This document shows positions 1-5,889 of a stretch of 5,889 nt of DNA, one piece after another. The stretch comes from Gammaproteobacteria bacterium. GTDB lineage: Bacteria > Pseudomonadota > Gammaproteobacteria > UBA9214. Under the pieces are notes generated by a model. The model was not told where the DNA came from, made no database searches, and worked only from the letters and a program-made list of their open reading frames with translations. The first letter of the stretch is position 1, and the number at the start of each line of letters is the position of its first letter. The stretch is from the NCBI GenBank assembly GCA_030635865.1, contig DAOVYA010000108.1, positions 1 through 5,889 on the forward strand, given 5' to 3'. Made by a program: the position numbers and the translations under genes.

Positions 1-154
1 CACCCGCGTTCATGGCCATTTCAATGGTCGGAAGTGAAGCGAGAATACGCTTGTCGCTGGTGACCTTGCCATCCTTGATTGGCACGTTCAGGTCCTGACG
101 AATCAGAACACGTTTACCGGCAAGATCCAGATCGGTCATCTTGATTACTGACAT
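1..154 (-). CDS. pgk: Phosphoglycerate kinase, N-terminal part (cut by window edge)
   Basis: This is the first 51 codons of phosphoglycerate kinase, the cytoplasmic enzyme that reversibly transfers a phosphate between 1,3-bisphosphoglycerate and ADP in glycolysis, gluconeogenesis and the Calvin cycle. The reading begins [19 protein letters not shown], followed by [15 protein letters not shown] and [11 protein letters not shown]. This is the typical PGK start, with the conserved R-x-D-x-N-V-P segment that binds the 3-phosphoglycerate side. The start ATG lies at 154-152 with GGAG at 164-161, six bases upstream. It follows gap by 75 bases on the same strand and is probably cotranscribed with tkt and gap. 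The rest of the gene, including the nucleotide-binding domain, is outside the window, so intactness cannot be judged. The family assignment is firm. Confidence 0.95.
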   Translation of the reverse strand, partial: MSVIKMTDLDLAGKRVLIRQDLNVPIKDGKVTSDKRILASLPTIEMAMNAG

Positions 155-229
155 GGACGACTCCATTAAGAAATTGTTTCAAACAAGCTGCCCTGGCAGC
201 TGACAGCTGTTCAGCAGATAGTGTTCGAC
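155..229 (-). promoter_or_regulatory. gap-pgk spacer with tandem inverted repeats
   Basis: The 75-base spacer contains two adjacent inverted repeats. One has 6-bp arms AGCTGC/GCAGCT around a 4-base loop (186-201). The other is an A/T-rich palindrome with arms TTGTTT/AAACAA around a single base (174-186). A further CAGCTG lies at 204-209, so the first hairpin has alternative pairings. On the minus strand no run of Ts follows the GC-rich stem, so it is not a good intrinsic terminator. A role in mRNA processing or in setting relative gap and pgk levels is an inference. The pgk ribosome binding site (161-164) is just downstream and not inside the stems. Confidence 0.4.
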
Positions 230-1294
<1,065 letters not shown>

Positions 1295-3283
1295 TTACGA
1301 GATACTGTTGACCACCTGCACAACGTTCTCAACAGTAAAGCCGAATTCCTTGAACAGCTCCCCGGCAGGGGCTGACTCACCAAAGCGGTCAATACCGACA
1401 ACCTTGCCACCAAGGCCCACATACTTGTACCAACCTCCCGTAACCGCGGCCTCAACTGCAACGCGGGCAGTTACAGCAGCGGGCAGGACTGATTCCCTGT
1501 AGGCCTCATCCTGCGCATCGAATGTTGTGGTGGATGGCATGGAAACAACGCGCACCTTCTTGTCGCCGAGCTGGTCTGCTGCGCCCGTTGCCAGTGCAAC
1601 TTCGGAGCCGGTTGCAATAATGATGACATCCGGTGTGCCTTCGCAATCCCTCAGTACATAACCGCCCTTCTCGATATCAGCGATCTGTGCATCGGTACGG
1701 ACCTGGTGATCCAGGTTCTGGCGCGAGAAAATCAGGCTGGAAGGGCCGTCTTTTCTCTCGATGGCAAGCTTCCAGCAGACGGCACTTTCGACCGCATCAC
1801 AGGGGCGCCATACAGACATGTTCGGGATCATGCGCAGGGTCGGGATCTGCTCCACCGCCTGGTGTGTCGGGCCATCTTCACCCAGGCCAATTGAATCATG
1901 CGTATAGACAAAGATACTCTGGATCTTCATCAGGGCCGCCATACGCAGGGCATTACGCGCATATTCAGAAAACATCAGGAAGGTGGCGCCAAACGGGATG
2001 AGACCACCGTGGAGTGCCAAACCGTTCATGATGGCAGACATGCCAAATTCACGTACACCGTAGTTGATGTAGTTCGCATCCGGCGTATCGGCACGCATGG
2101 GCTTATAACCGGACCATTCAGTCATGTTTGAACAGCCAAGGTCGGCAGAACCACCGAAGATTTCAGGCAGAATGGCCGTATAGCCTTCAATAGCAGCAAG
2201 CGAGGAATGGCGTGTTGCCGTGGTTTTCGCCTCCGCATTCACAGCACCGATGAACTCGGCCGATTTGGCTGCCCAGTCAGCAGGCAATTCACCGGCCATA
2301 CGGCGTGCATACTCAGCAGCCAGCTCGGGATGGGCCGCCTTGTAGGCCGCAAACCTTTCATTCCACTCTGCCTCCGCCTGCGCACCACTATCCTTTGCGC
2401 TCCAGCCGGCATATATATCATCGGGCACCACGAACGCCTCATGCGACCAGCCGAGTTCCTTGCGGCTCAGTGCAACTTCCTCATCGCCAAGCGGTGCACC
2501 ATGACAGCCATGGGTGCCCGCCTTGTTCGGAGAACCAAAACCGATAACGGTCTTGCAACAAATCATGCTGGGCTTGTCAGTAACCGACCGGGCCTCATCA
2601 ATTGCTTTTTGCAGTGCAGCCGGGTCATGCCCGTCTACACCGGCAACCACGTGCCAGCCGTAGGCCTCAAAACGCTTCGGCGTGTCATCGGTAAACCAGC
2701 CGTCCACGTGGCCATCAATTGAAATGCCATTGTCATCCCAGAATGCCACGAGTTTGCCGAGGCCGAGTGTGCCGGCAAGCGAACAGGCTTCGTGGGAAAT
2801 ACCTTCCATCAGGCAACCATCGCCCAGGAACACCCAGGTATTGTGATCAACAATGTCGTGGCCATCACGGTTGAACTCAGCTGCCAGGGCGCGTTCAGCA
2901 ATCGCCATGCCCACGGCGTTGGTAATACCCTGTCCCAGCGGGCCCGTTGTGGTTTCCACACCCGGAGCATAGCCGTATTCAGGGTGCCCCGGTGTTTTCG
3001 AATGCAGTTGTCGGAAGTTTTTGAGATCCTCAATGCTCATGTCATAACCGGTGAGATGCAGCAGTGAATAAATCAACATCGATCCATGTCCATTGGAAAG
3101 CACAAAACGGTCACGGTCAGACCAATCAGGATTGGCCGGGTTATGCTTCAGGTTGTCATTCCACAACACCTCGGCAATGTCAGCCATTCCCATTGGTGCA
3201 CCCGGATGACCGGAATTTGCCTTTTGCACCGCATCCATACTGAGTGCACGGATTGCATTGGCTAGGTCTTTACGCTGAGCCAT
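1295..3283 (-). CDS. tkt: Transketolase
   Basis: A complete 662-residue thiamine-diphosphate enzyme that moves two-carbon ketol units between sugar phosphates in the pentose phosphate and Calvin cycles. The pyrophosphate-binding domain comes first: SGHPGAPMG (24-32, with the conserved His26), HG at 66-67, and the ThDP/Mg motif GDGCLMEG (154-161) leading to DDN (183-185). His258 and His261 in THGCHG match the substrate-site histidines. The pyrimidine-binding domain has YGVREFGM (408-415) with catalytic Glu412, and [14 protein letters not shown] (462-475). The C-terminal domain ends with [15 protein letters not shown] (630-644). The frame extends 22 codons further upstream, with ATGs at 3349 and 3319, but the family normally begins near [12 protein letters not shown]. 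The ATG at 3283 also has a strong AGGAG six bases upstream, so I chose it. tkt heads the tkt-gap-pgk operon. Its leader contains a terminator, implying attenuation or a separate promoter. Length is normal and no key residue is missing. Confidence 0.98.
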   Translation of the reverse strand: MAQRKDLANAIRALSMDAVQKANSGHPGAPMGMADIAEVLWNDNLKHNPANPDWSDRDRFVLSNGHGSMLIYSLLHLTGYDMSIEDLKNFRQLHSKTPGHPEYGYAPGVETTTGPLGQGITNAVGMAIAERALAAEFNRDGHDIVDHNTWVFLGDGCLMEGISHEACSLAGTLGLGKLVAFWDDNGISIDGHVDGWFTDDTPKRFEAYGWHVVAGVDGHDPAALQKAIDEARSVTDKPSMICCKTVIGFGSPNKAGTHGCHGAPLGDEEVALSRKELGWSHEAFVVPDDIYAGWSAKDSGAQAEAEWNERFAAYKAAHPELAAEYARRMAGELPADWAAKSAEFIGAVNAEAKTTATRHSSLAAIEGYTAILPEIFGGSADLGCSNMTEWSGYKPMRADTPDANYINYGVREFGMSAIMNGLALHGGLIPFGATFLMFSEYARNALRMAALMKIQSIFVYTHDSIGLGEDGPTHQAVEQIPTLRMIPNMSVWRPCDAVESAVCWKLAIERKDGPSSLIFSRQNLDHQVRTDAQIADIEKGGYVLRDCEGTPDVIIIATGSEVALATGAADQLGDKKVRVVSMPSTTTFDAQDEAYRESVLPAAVTARVAVEAAVTGGWYKYVGLGGKVVGIDRFGESAPAGELFKEFGFTVENVVQVVNSIS

Positions 3284-3289
3284 GTTTTT

Positions 3290-3294
3290 CTCCT
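3290..3294 (-). promoter_or_regulatory. Ribosome binding site that sets the tkt start
   Basis: AGGAG on the minus strand, six bases before the ATG at 3283-3281. The two upstream in-frame ATGs (3349 and 3319) have no comparable site, which decides the start in favour of 3283. Confidence 0.8.
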
Positions 3295-3374
3295 GTTCTG
3301 ATTTGAATTCTGTATTCATGTCAGCGCCATTCCACAAGCGCCAACACATGTTCCTGCGCCGCTGGCTGCAGAAA

Positions 3375-3397
3375 CTGAAATCGGTCCCCGATTACAG
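3375..3397 (-). repeat. Hairpin just after the terminator T-tract
   Basis: Perfect 6-bp arms AATCGG/CCGATT (3379-3384 and 3388-3393) around a 3-base loop, extended by CTG/CAG across a single mismatch. It begins four bases after the T-tract, within the presumed tkt 5' untranslated region, so only read-through transcripts would carry it. No T-run follows on either strand, so it is not a terminator. Possible roles are RNA stability or a protein-binding site; neither is shown. Confidence 0.45.
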
Positions 3398-3401
3398 CGA
3401 T

Positions 3402-3439
3402 AAAAAAAGCCTCCAGTGCCAATTGACTTGCACTGAGGC
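3402..3439 (-). terminator. Strong intrinsic terminator upstream of tkt
   Basis: On the minus strand, arms GCCTC+AGTGC (3439-3430) and GCACT+G+GAGGC (3419-3409) pair over 10 bp with one bulged G. The loop is 10 bases (3429-3420), and seven consecutive Ts follow at once (3408-3402). It is the best terminator in the window and points towards tkt, ending about 118 bases before its start. The plus-strand reading has no T-tract. It could end the redox gene's transcript, end an independent small RNA, or act as the switch of a tkt attenuator. Confidence 0.8.
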
Positions 3440-3583
3440 AATTAACTATGTCGCTTGCGATGACAGTCCAGGGACTGGTCCCGGCTGGCGGTCTGACGCT
3501 CAACCCGGAGACAAGGCGCGCTATTTTCCCCTAGTTTGCCCCGTTCGGCAATAGCCCTGACAGGCCAGTCCCGCGTCAATTTC
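3402..3583 (-). ncRNA. Candidate structured small RNA or tkt attenuator leader, unclassified
   Basis: If transcription begins seven bases after the TAAAAT box, the RNA would start near 3583 and end at the T-tract, about 180 nt. Its two ends can pair: AATTGAC (3581-3575) with GTTAATT (3446-3440), with one G-U wobble. Just inside, GGGACTGG (3572-3565) is perfectly complementary to CCAGTCCC (3478-3471), enclosing 86 nt. Local stems include TTGCC/GGCAA around GAACGG. A long rod with closed ends followed by a terminator suits a small RNA or an aptamer plus terminator. Size and rod shape recall 6S RNA, but I saw no sequence match convincing enough to name it. The complementarity and terminator are visible; expression and class are inferred. 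Confidence 0.35.
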
Positions 3584-3588
3584 CTAAC

Positions 3589-3618
3589 ATTTTATTGCTC
3601 TATAACAAGAACTTATAA
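3589..3618 (-). promoter_or_regulatory. Putative sigma70-type promoter downstream of the redox gene
   Basis: On the minus strand TTATAA (3618-3613, four of six matches to TTGACA) is followed after 18 bases by TAAAAT (3594-3589, five of six matches to TATAAT). It starts about ten bases after the stop of the thioredoxin-like gene. Predicted initiation near 3583 coincides with the first base pairs of the structured region, which adds some weight. A/T-rich stretches readily give such matches, so this is tentative. Confidence 0.35.
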
Positions 3619-3627
3619 GGGCGGCTC

Positions 3628-4185
3628 TCAGTCTTCCAGCCACTTGATGGAACAGCCCATGCCGGGGATCTGGTCCGCCGGCCCCTGCCCGGTTTCAGCC
3701 ACCTGGCGCATGGCCTCGAACAGGTCACGGCGCACATCCCCGGGGGCGGTATCCTTGCGGCTGGCATCCAGGCGCCCCCGGTATTGCAATTCCATGTCAC
3801 TGTTATACCCGAAGAAATCCGGGGTACAGACCGCGCCGTAGGCCCTGGCAACCGCCTGGGTTTCGTCCAATAAATAGGGGAACGGGAACCCGTACTCCCG
3901 CGCCACGGCCTGCATGTTCTCGAAACTGTCCTCTGGATATAAGGCAGGATCATTCGACATGATGGCGACGCTGTTCATCCCAAGGCCCTGTAACTCAAGG
4001 GTATCCCGTACAATGCGTTCCCGAATCGCCTGTACATACGGGCAATGGTTGCAGATGAACATCACCAGCAGACCCGCCTGTCCGCGGCATTCCTCCAGTG
4101 TCCACTGCCGATTGTCGATACCCTGCAGATTGAAATCAACTGCGGGCGTACCGAAGTCACAAACCGGTGTTTCCAGACTGACCAT
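3628..4185 (-). CDS. Thioredoxin-fold protein of the AhpC/TSA (peroxiredoxin-like) family
   Basis: A 185-residue protein with no signal peptide or membrane segment, so probably cytoplasmic. It has the redoxin layout: an N-terminal strand region (TPAVDFNLQGID, 13-24), then the strand LLVMFICNHCPYV (39-51) carrying CNHC (Cys45, Cys48) at the head of the following helix, where redoxins keep their active cysteine. AVCTPDFFGY (118-127) supplies the expected cis-proline (Pro122). The C-terminal MGCSIKW (176-182) is, from memory, conserved in a subgroup of uncharacterised peroxiredoxin-like proteins with FICNHCPYV. That subgroup has no established substrate to my knowledge; thiol-disulfide exchange or peroxide reduction is inferred. 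Start ATG 4185-4183 follows GGGGG by seven bases, a modest ribosome binding site. It lies between tkt (same strand, 344 bases on) and divergent metK (118 bases away). Cys9, Cys33, Cys120 and Cys178 are further thiols. Family call is good; exact function unknown. Confidence 0.85.
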   Translation of the reverse strand: MVSLETPVCDFGTPAVDFNLQGIDNRQWTLEECRGQAGLLVMFICNHCPYVQAIRERIVRDTLELQGLGMNSVAIMSNDPALYPEDSFENMQAVAREYGFPFPYLLDETQAVARAYGAVCTPDFFGYNSDMELQYRGRLDASRKDTAPGDVRRDLFEAMRQVAETGQGPADQIPGMGCSIKWLED

Positions 4186-4230
4186 AGCGTTTCCCCCATT
4201 GGGTGTGGCCGGGAAGCTACTGTAAAGGAA

Positions 4231-4258
4231 TTGTCAGGCAGATGAAAATATCACTAAT
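4231..4258 (+). promoter_or_regulatory. Possible metK promoter
   Basis: TTGTCA (4231-4236, five of six matches to TTGACA) is followed after 16 bases by ACTAAT (4253-4258, four of six matches to TATAAT). With 18-base spacing TAATGT (4255-4260) is a poorer alternative. Initiation would fall near 4265, inside the inverted repeat at 4262-4288, leaving a leader of about 40 bases. It shares the 118-base divergent region with the promoter of the redox gene, for which I found no clear box pair. Confidence 0.3.
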
Positions 4259-4261
4259 GTA

Positions 4262-4288
4262 AGGTAGACTTAAGAGTTCACTCTACCT
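4262..4288 (+). repeat. Inverted repeat upstream of metK (operator or leader hairpin)
   Basis: Perfect 7-bp arms AGGTAGA (4262-4268) and TCTACCT (4282-4288) flank a 13-base centre, ending 15 bases before the metK ATG. The centre contains a smaller GAGT/ACTC repeat around TC (4274-4283) that would compete with the outer stem. Next to a possible promoter start, this suits a dimeric repressor site; as RNA it would be a leader hairpin. No T-tract follows, so it is not a terminator. It does not resemble any SAM riboswitch class I can recall. Confidence 0.45.
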
Positions 4289-4303
4289 GATAACTAAATA
4301 ATT

Positions 4304-5470
4304 ATGTCTACATTTCATACATTTACATCAGAATCCGTCTCCGAGGGGCATCCTGACAAGATCGCCGACCAGATCTCTGACGCCGTGCTCGACGCCATTA
4401 TTGAACAGGATCCGAGGGCACGTGTTGCGGTTGAAACCATGGTCAAAACCGGCATGGTCCTTATTGCCGGTGAAGTAACAACCAGCGCCTGGGTAGACCT
4501 TGAGGAAATCGTGCGCCATACAGTCCGGGACATAGGCTATAACAGCTCGGAAATAGGCTTTGACTGGGAATCCTGCGCCGTCCTGAATGCCATCGGCAAG
4601 CAGTCACAGGATATTGCCATGGGTGTCGATGAAACCGAAAACCATGAACAGGGGGCCGGGGACCAGGGCCTGATGTTTGGCTATGCCTCACATGAAACCG
4701 ATGTACTGATGCCGGCGCCCATCACCTATTCCCACCGGCTGGTGAAACGCCAGGCGGAGGTCCGCAAAAACGGGACATTGCCGTGGCTGCGGCCCGATGC
4801 AAAAAGTCAGGTCACCTTCCAGTACGAGAATGACCAACCTGTCGGAATCGATGCCGTGGTGCTCTCGACCCAGCACGATCCGGATATCACACTGGCAGCC
4901 CTGCGTGAAGCCGTCATGGACGAGATTATCAAGCCGGTCCTGCCAGCCGAGTGGCTGGACAAATGTTCGCAGGAACATATTCATATTAATCCGACCGGGA
5001 ACTTTGTCATTGGCGGCCCGGTTGGTGATTGCGGTCTGACCGGACGCAAGATCATCGTCGACACCTATGGTGGCATGGCGCGTCATGGCGGTGGTGCATT
5101 TTCGGGCAAGGATCCGAGCAAGGTGGACCGGTCTGCAACCTATGCCGCGCGTTATGTCGCAAAGAATATTGTGGCTGCCGGCCTGGCCGAGCGTTGCGAA
5201 TTACAGGTTTCCTATGCCATTGGTGTTGCCGAGCCGACATCCATCAGTATCAACACCTTCGGCACCGGTAAGCTGGATGAAAACCGCCTGATAGAACTGG
5301 TACGCGAACACTTTGACCTGCGTCCGCGCGGATTGATCAAAATGCTTGACCTGTTAAGGCCCATCTACAAGGCTACAGCCGCATATGGACACTTTGGGCG
5401 TGAAGACGGTGATTTCCCGTGGGAGAAAACCGATGTTACTGATGCCCTGCGTGACGCAGCCGGCCTGTAA
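4304..5470 (+). CDS. metK: S-adenosylmethionine synthetase (methionine adenosyltransferase)
   Basis: A complete 388-residue cytoplasmic enzyme that makes S-adenosylmethionine from methionine and ATP, releasing phosphate and pyrophosphate. Hallmarks are present in order: [19 protein letters not shown] (7-25) with the active-site His16 and metal-binding Asp18; [11 protein letters not shown] (117-127), the ATP-binding signature; and [16 protein letters not shown] (262-277), the glycine-rich phosphate-binding loop with its lysines. The C-terminus ([16 protein letters not shown]) is typical of bacterial MetK, and length is normal. The start fits the family, where only a few residues precede [13 protein letters not shown]. 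Unlike its neighbours it has no recognisable Shine-Dalgarno: the 15 bases before ATG are A/T-rich (GATAACTAAATAATT). An inverted repeat lies just upstream of that. ahcY follows after 34 bases on the same strand, so SAM production and SAH removal are probably cotranscribed. Identification is certain. Confidence 0.99.
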   Translation: MSTFHTFTSESVSEGHPDKIADQISDAVLDAIIEQDPRARVAVETMVKTGMVLIAGEVTTSAWVDLEEIVRHTVRDIGYNSSEIGFDWESCAVLNAIGKQSQDIAMGVDETENHEQGAGDQGLMFGYASHETDVLMPAPITYSHRLVKRQAEVRKNGTLPWLRPDAKSQVTFQYENDQPVGIDAVVLSTQHDPDITLAALREAVMDEIIKPVLPAEWLDKCSQEHIHINPTGNFVIGGPVGDCGLTGRKIIVDTYGGMARHGGGAFSGKDPSKVDRSATYAARYVAKNIVAAGLAERCELQVSYAIGVAEPTSISINTFGTGKLDENRLIELVREHFDLRPRGLIKMLDLLRPIYKATAAYGHFGREDGDFPWEKTDVTDALRDAAGL

Positions 5471-5504
5471 CACCACATCTATTTTATAAATAACGAGGCA
5501 TCAA

Positions 5505-5889
5505 ATGAGCACACAACCCGTTGAAAACCTGACCCCGGATTACAAGATTGCCGACATCGGCCTGGCCGAGTGGGGCCGCAAGGAAACCAGTATTGCCGAA
5601 GTTGAAATGCCGGGACTGATGGCGCTGCGCGAAGAGTACAAGGGCCAGAACCCGCTCAAGGGGGCACGCATTGCCGGTTGCCTGCACATGACCATCCAGA
5701 CGGCCGTATTGATCGAGACCCTGATCGACCTGGGTGCCGAAGTCCGCTGGTCTTCCTGCAATATTTTTTCCACCCAGGACCAGGCCGCCGCCGCGATGGC
5801 TGCCGCCGGTGTGCCGGTGTTTGCCTGGAAAGGCGAGACCGAGGATGAAGCCTGGTGGTGTATTGAACAAACCATCTTTGGCCCCAATG
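5505..5889 (+). CDS. ahcY: S-adenosylhomocysteinase, N-terminal part (cut by window edge)
   Basis: The first 128 codons of adenosylhomocysteinase, which hydrolyses S-adenosylhomocysteine to adenosine and homocysteine, removing the inhibitory product of SAM-dependent methylation and feeding homocysteine back to methionine. The N-terminal substrate-binding domain is clear: [15 protein letters not shown] (13-27), [17 protein letters not shown] (57-73, His61 and Thr63 in the substrate site), and [15 protein letters not shown] (83-97), the standard family signature. [11 protein letters not shown] and the WWCIEQT segment follow. The start ATG at 5505 has GAGG six bases upstream (5495-5498). The frame is open to the end of the window; the NAD-binding domain lies outside. 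The 34-base spacer to metK has no terminator and no room for an SAH riboswitch, so any SAH or SAM sensing would have to act upstream of metK. Confidence 0.97.
   Translation, partial: MSTQPVENLTPDYKIADIGLAEWGRKETSIAEVEMPGLMALREEYKGQNPLKGARIAGCLHMTIQTAVLIETLIDLGAEVRWSSCNIFSTQDQAAAAMAAAGVPVFAWKGETEDEAWWCIEQTIFGPN

Larger units (their letters stand above)
3284..3627 (-). other. 344-base gene-free leader between the redox gene and tkt
   Basis: No convincing protein gene lies here. In minus-strand order it holds a promoter-like pair (3618-3589), a region with long-range complementarity (about 3583-3440), an intrinsic terminator (3439-3402) and a second hairpin (3397-3375). About 90 bases of apparently unstructured leader follow, down to the tkt ribosome binding site. 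A weak alternative tkt promoter could exist after the terminator, for example TTGTGG, a 17-base spacer, then TACAGA near 3336-3308, but the match is poor. The short open frames crossing this stretch lack ribosome binding sites or run through the terminator. Confidence 0.7.

Noticed and set aside
2207..2722. 171-residue plus-strand reading frame inside tkt
   Set aside because: Antisense shadow of a strongly conserved transketolase gene; its translation has no domain character.
3284..3349. 22-residue N-terminal extension of transketolase
   Set aside because: The extension is not family-like and the strong AGGAG site directs initiation to the ATG at 3283.
3321..3503. 60-residue minus-strand reading frame in the tkt leader
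   Set aside because: It needs a TTG start, lacks a good ribosome binding site, and runs straight through the terminator stem and T-tract.
3282..3554. 90-residue plus-strand reading frame antisense to the tkt leader
   Set aside because: No ribosome binding site or recognisable protein features, and it spans the terminator and hairpins of the opposite strand.
3402..3583. 6S RNA identity for the tkt leader RNA
   Set aside because: Length and rod-like pairing are suggestive, but the sequence did not align convincingly with what I remember of 6S RNA, and the usual ygfA/zapA neighbours are absent. Left unclassified.
3284..3627. Thiamine diphosphate (TPP) riboswitch in the tkt leader
   Set aside because: Transketolase uses this cofactor, but the conserved CUGAGA and other thi-box segments are not present in the expected order.
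4688..5086. 132-residue minus-strand reading frame inside metK
   Set aside because: Antisense shadow of metK with no recognisable protein motif.
5471..5504. SAH riboswitch in front of ahcY
   Set aside because: The spacer to metK is only 34 bases, A/T-rich, and holds just the ribosome binding site.
5484..5870. 128-residue minus-strand reading frame opposite ahcY
   Set aside because: It lies opposite the clearly identified ahcY N-terminus and is explained by codon bias of that gene.

Overview
The window carries housekeeping carbon and one-carbon genes on a chromosome of moderate GC content. The protein families and gene order (tkt-gap-pgk facing away from metK-ahcY) suggest a gammaproteobacterium or close relative, possibly one with a Calvin cycle. 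That placement rests on recalled gene order and protein style, not on a database search.

Left block (1-3283, minus strand): transketolase (tkt), then type I glyceraldehyde-3-phosphate dehydrogenase (gap), then the first 51 codons of phosphoglycerate kinase (pgk), which runs off the left edge. Spacers are 66 and 75 bases. Each gene has a GGAG ribosome binding site and each spacer holds a small hairpin, so this looks like one operon. The three enzymes link triose- and sugar-phosphate interconversion to lower glycolysis, gluconeogenesis or the Calvin cycle.

Middle (3284-4303): a 344-base gene-free leader upstream of tkt, then a 185-residue thioredoxin-fold (AhpC/TSA-like) protein with a CNHC motif on the minus strand, then a 118-base divergent promoter region. 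The leader is the least ordinary part of the window. It holds a promoter-like pair just after the redox gene's stop, about 180 nt of potentially structured RNA, and a clear intrinsic terminator (10 paired bases, seven Ts) ending about 118 nt before the tkt start codon. It is either an independent small RNA gene or a transcription-attenuating leader of tkt. I could not match it to a named RNA family.

Right block (4304-5889, plus strand): S-adenosylmethionine synthetase (metK, complete), followed 34 bases later by the first 128 codons of S-adenosylhomocysteinase (ahcY), cut by the right edge. Together they make SAM and clear its methyl-transfer product SAH. metK lacks a recognisable Shine-Dalgarno sequence and has a 7-bp inverted repeat just upstream.

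No mobile element, CRISPR array, tRNA or rRNA was seen. Most of the window is ordinary core metabolism; the tkt leader and the metK upstream region deserve follow-up.
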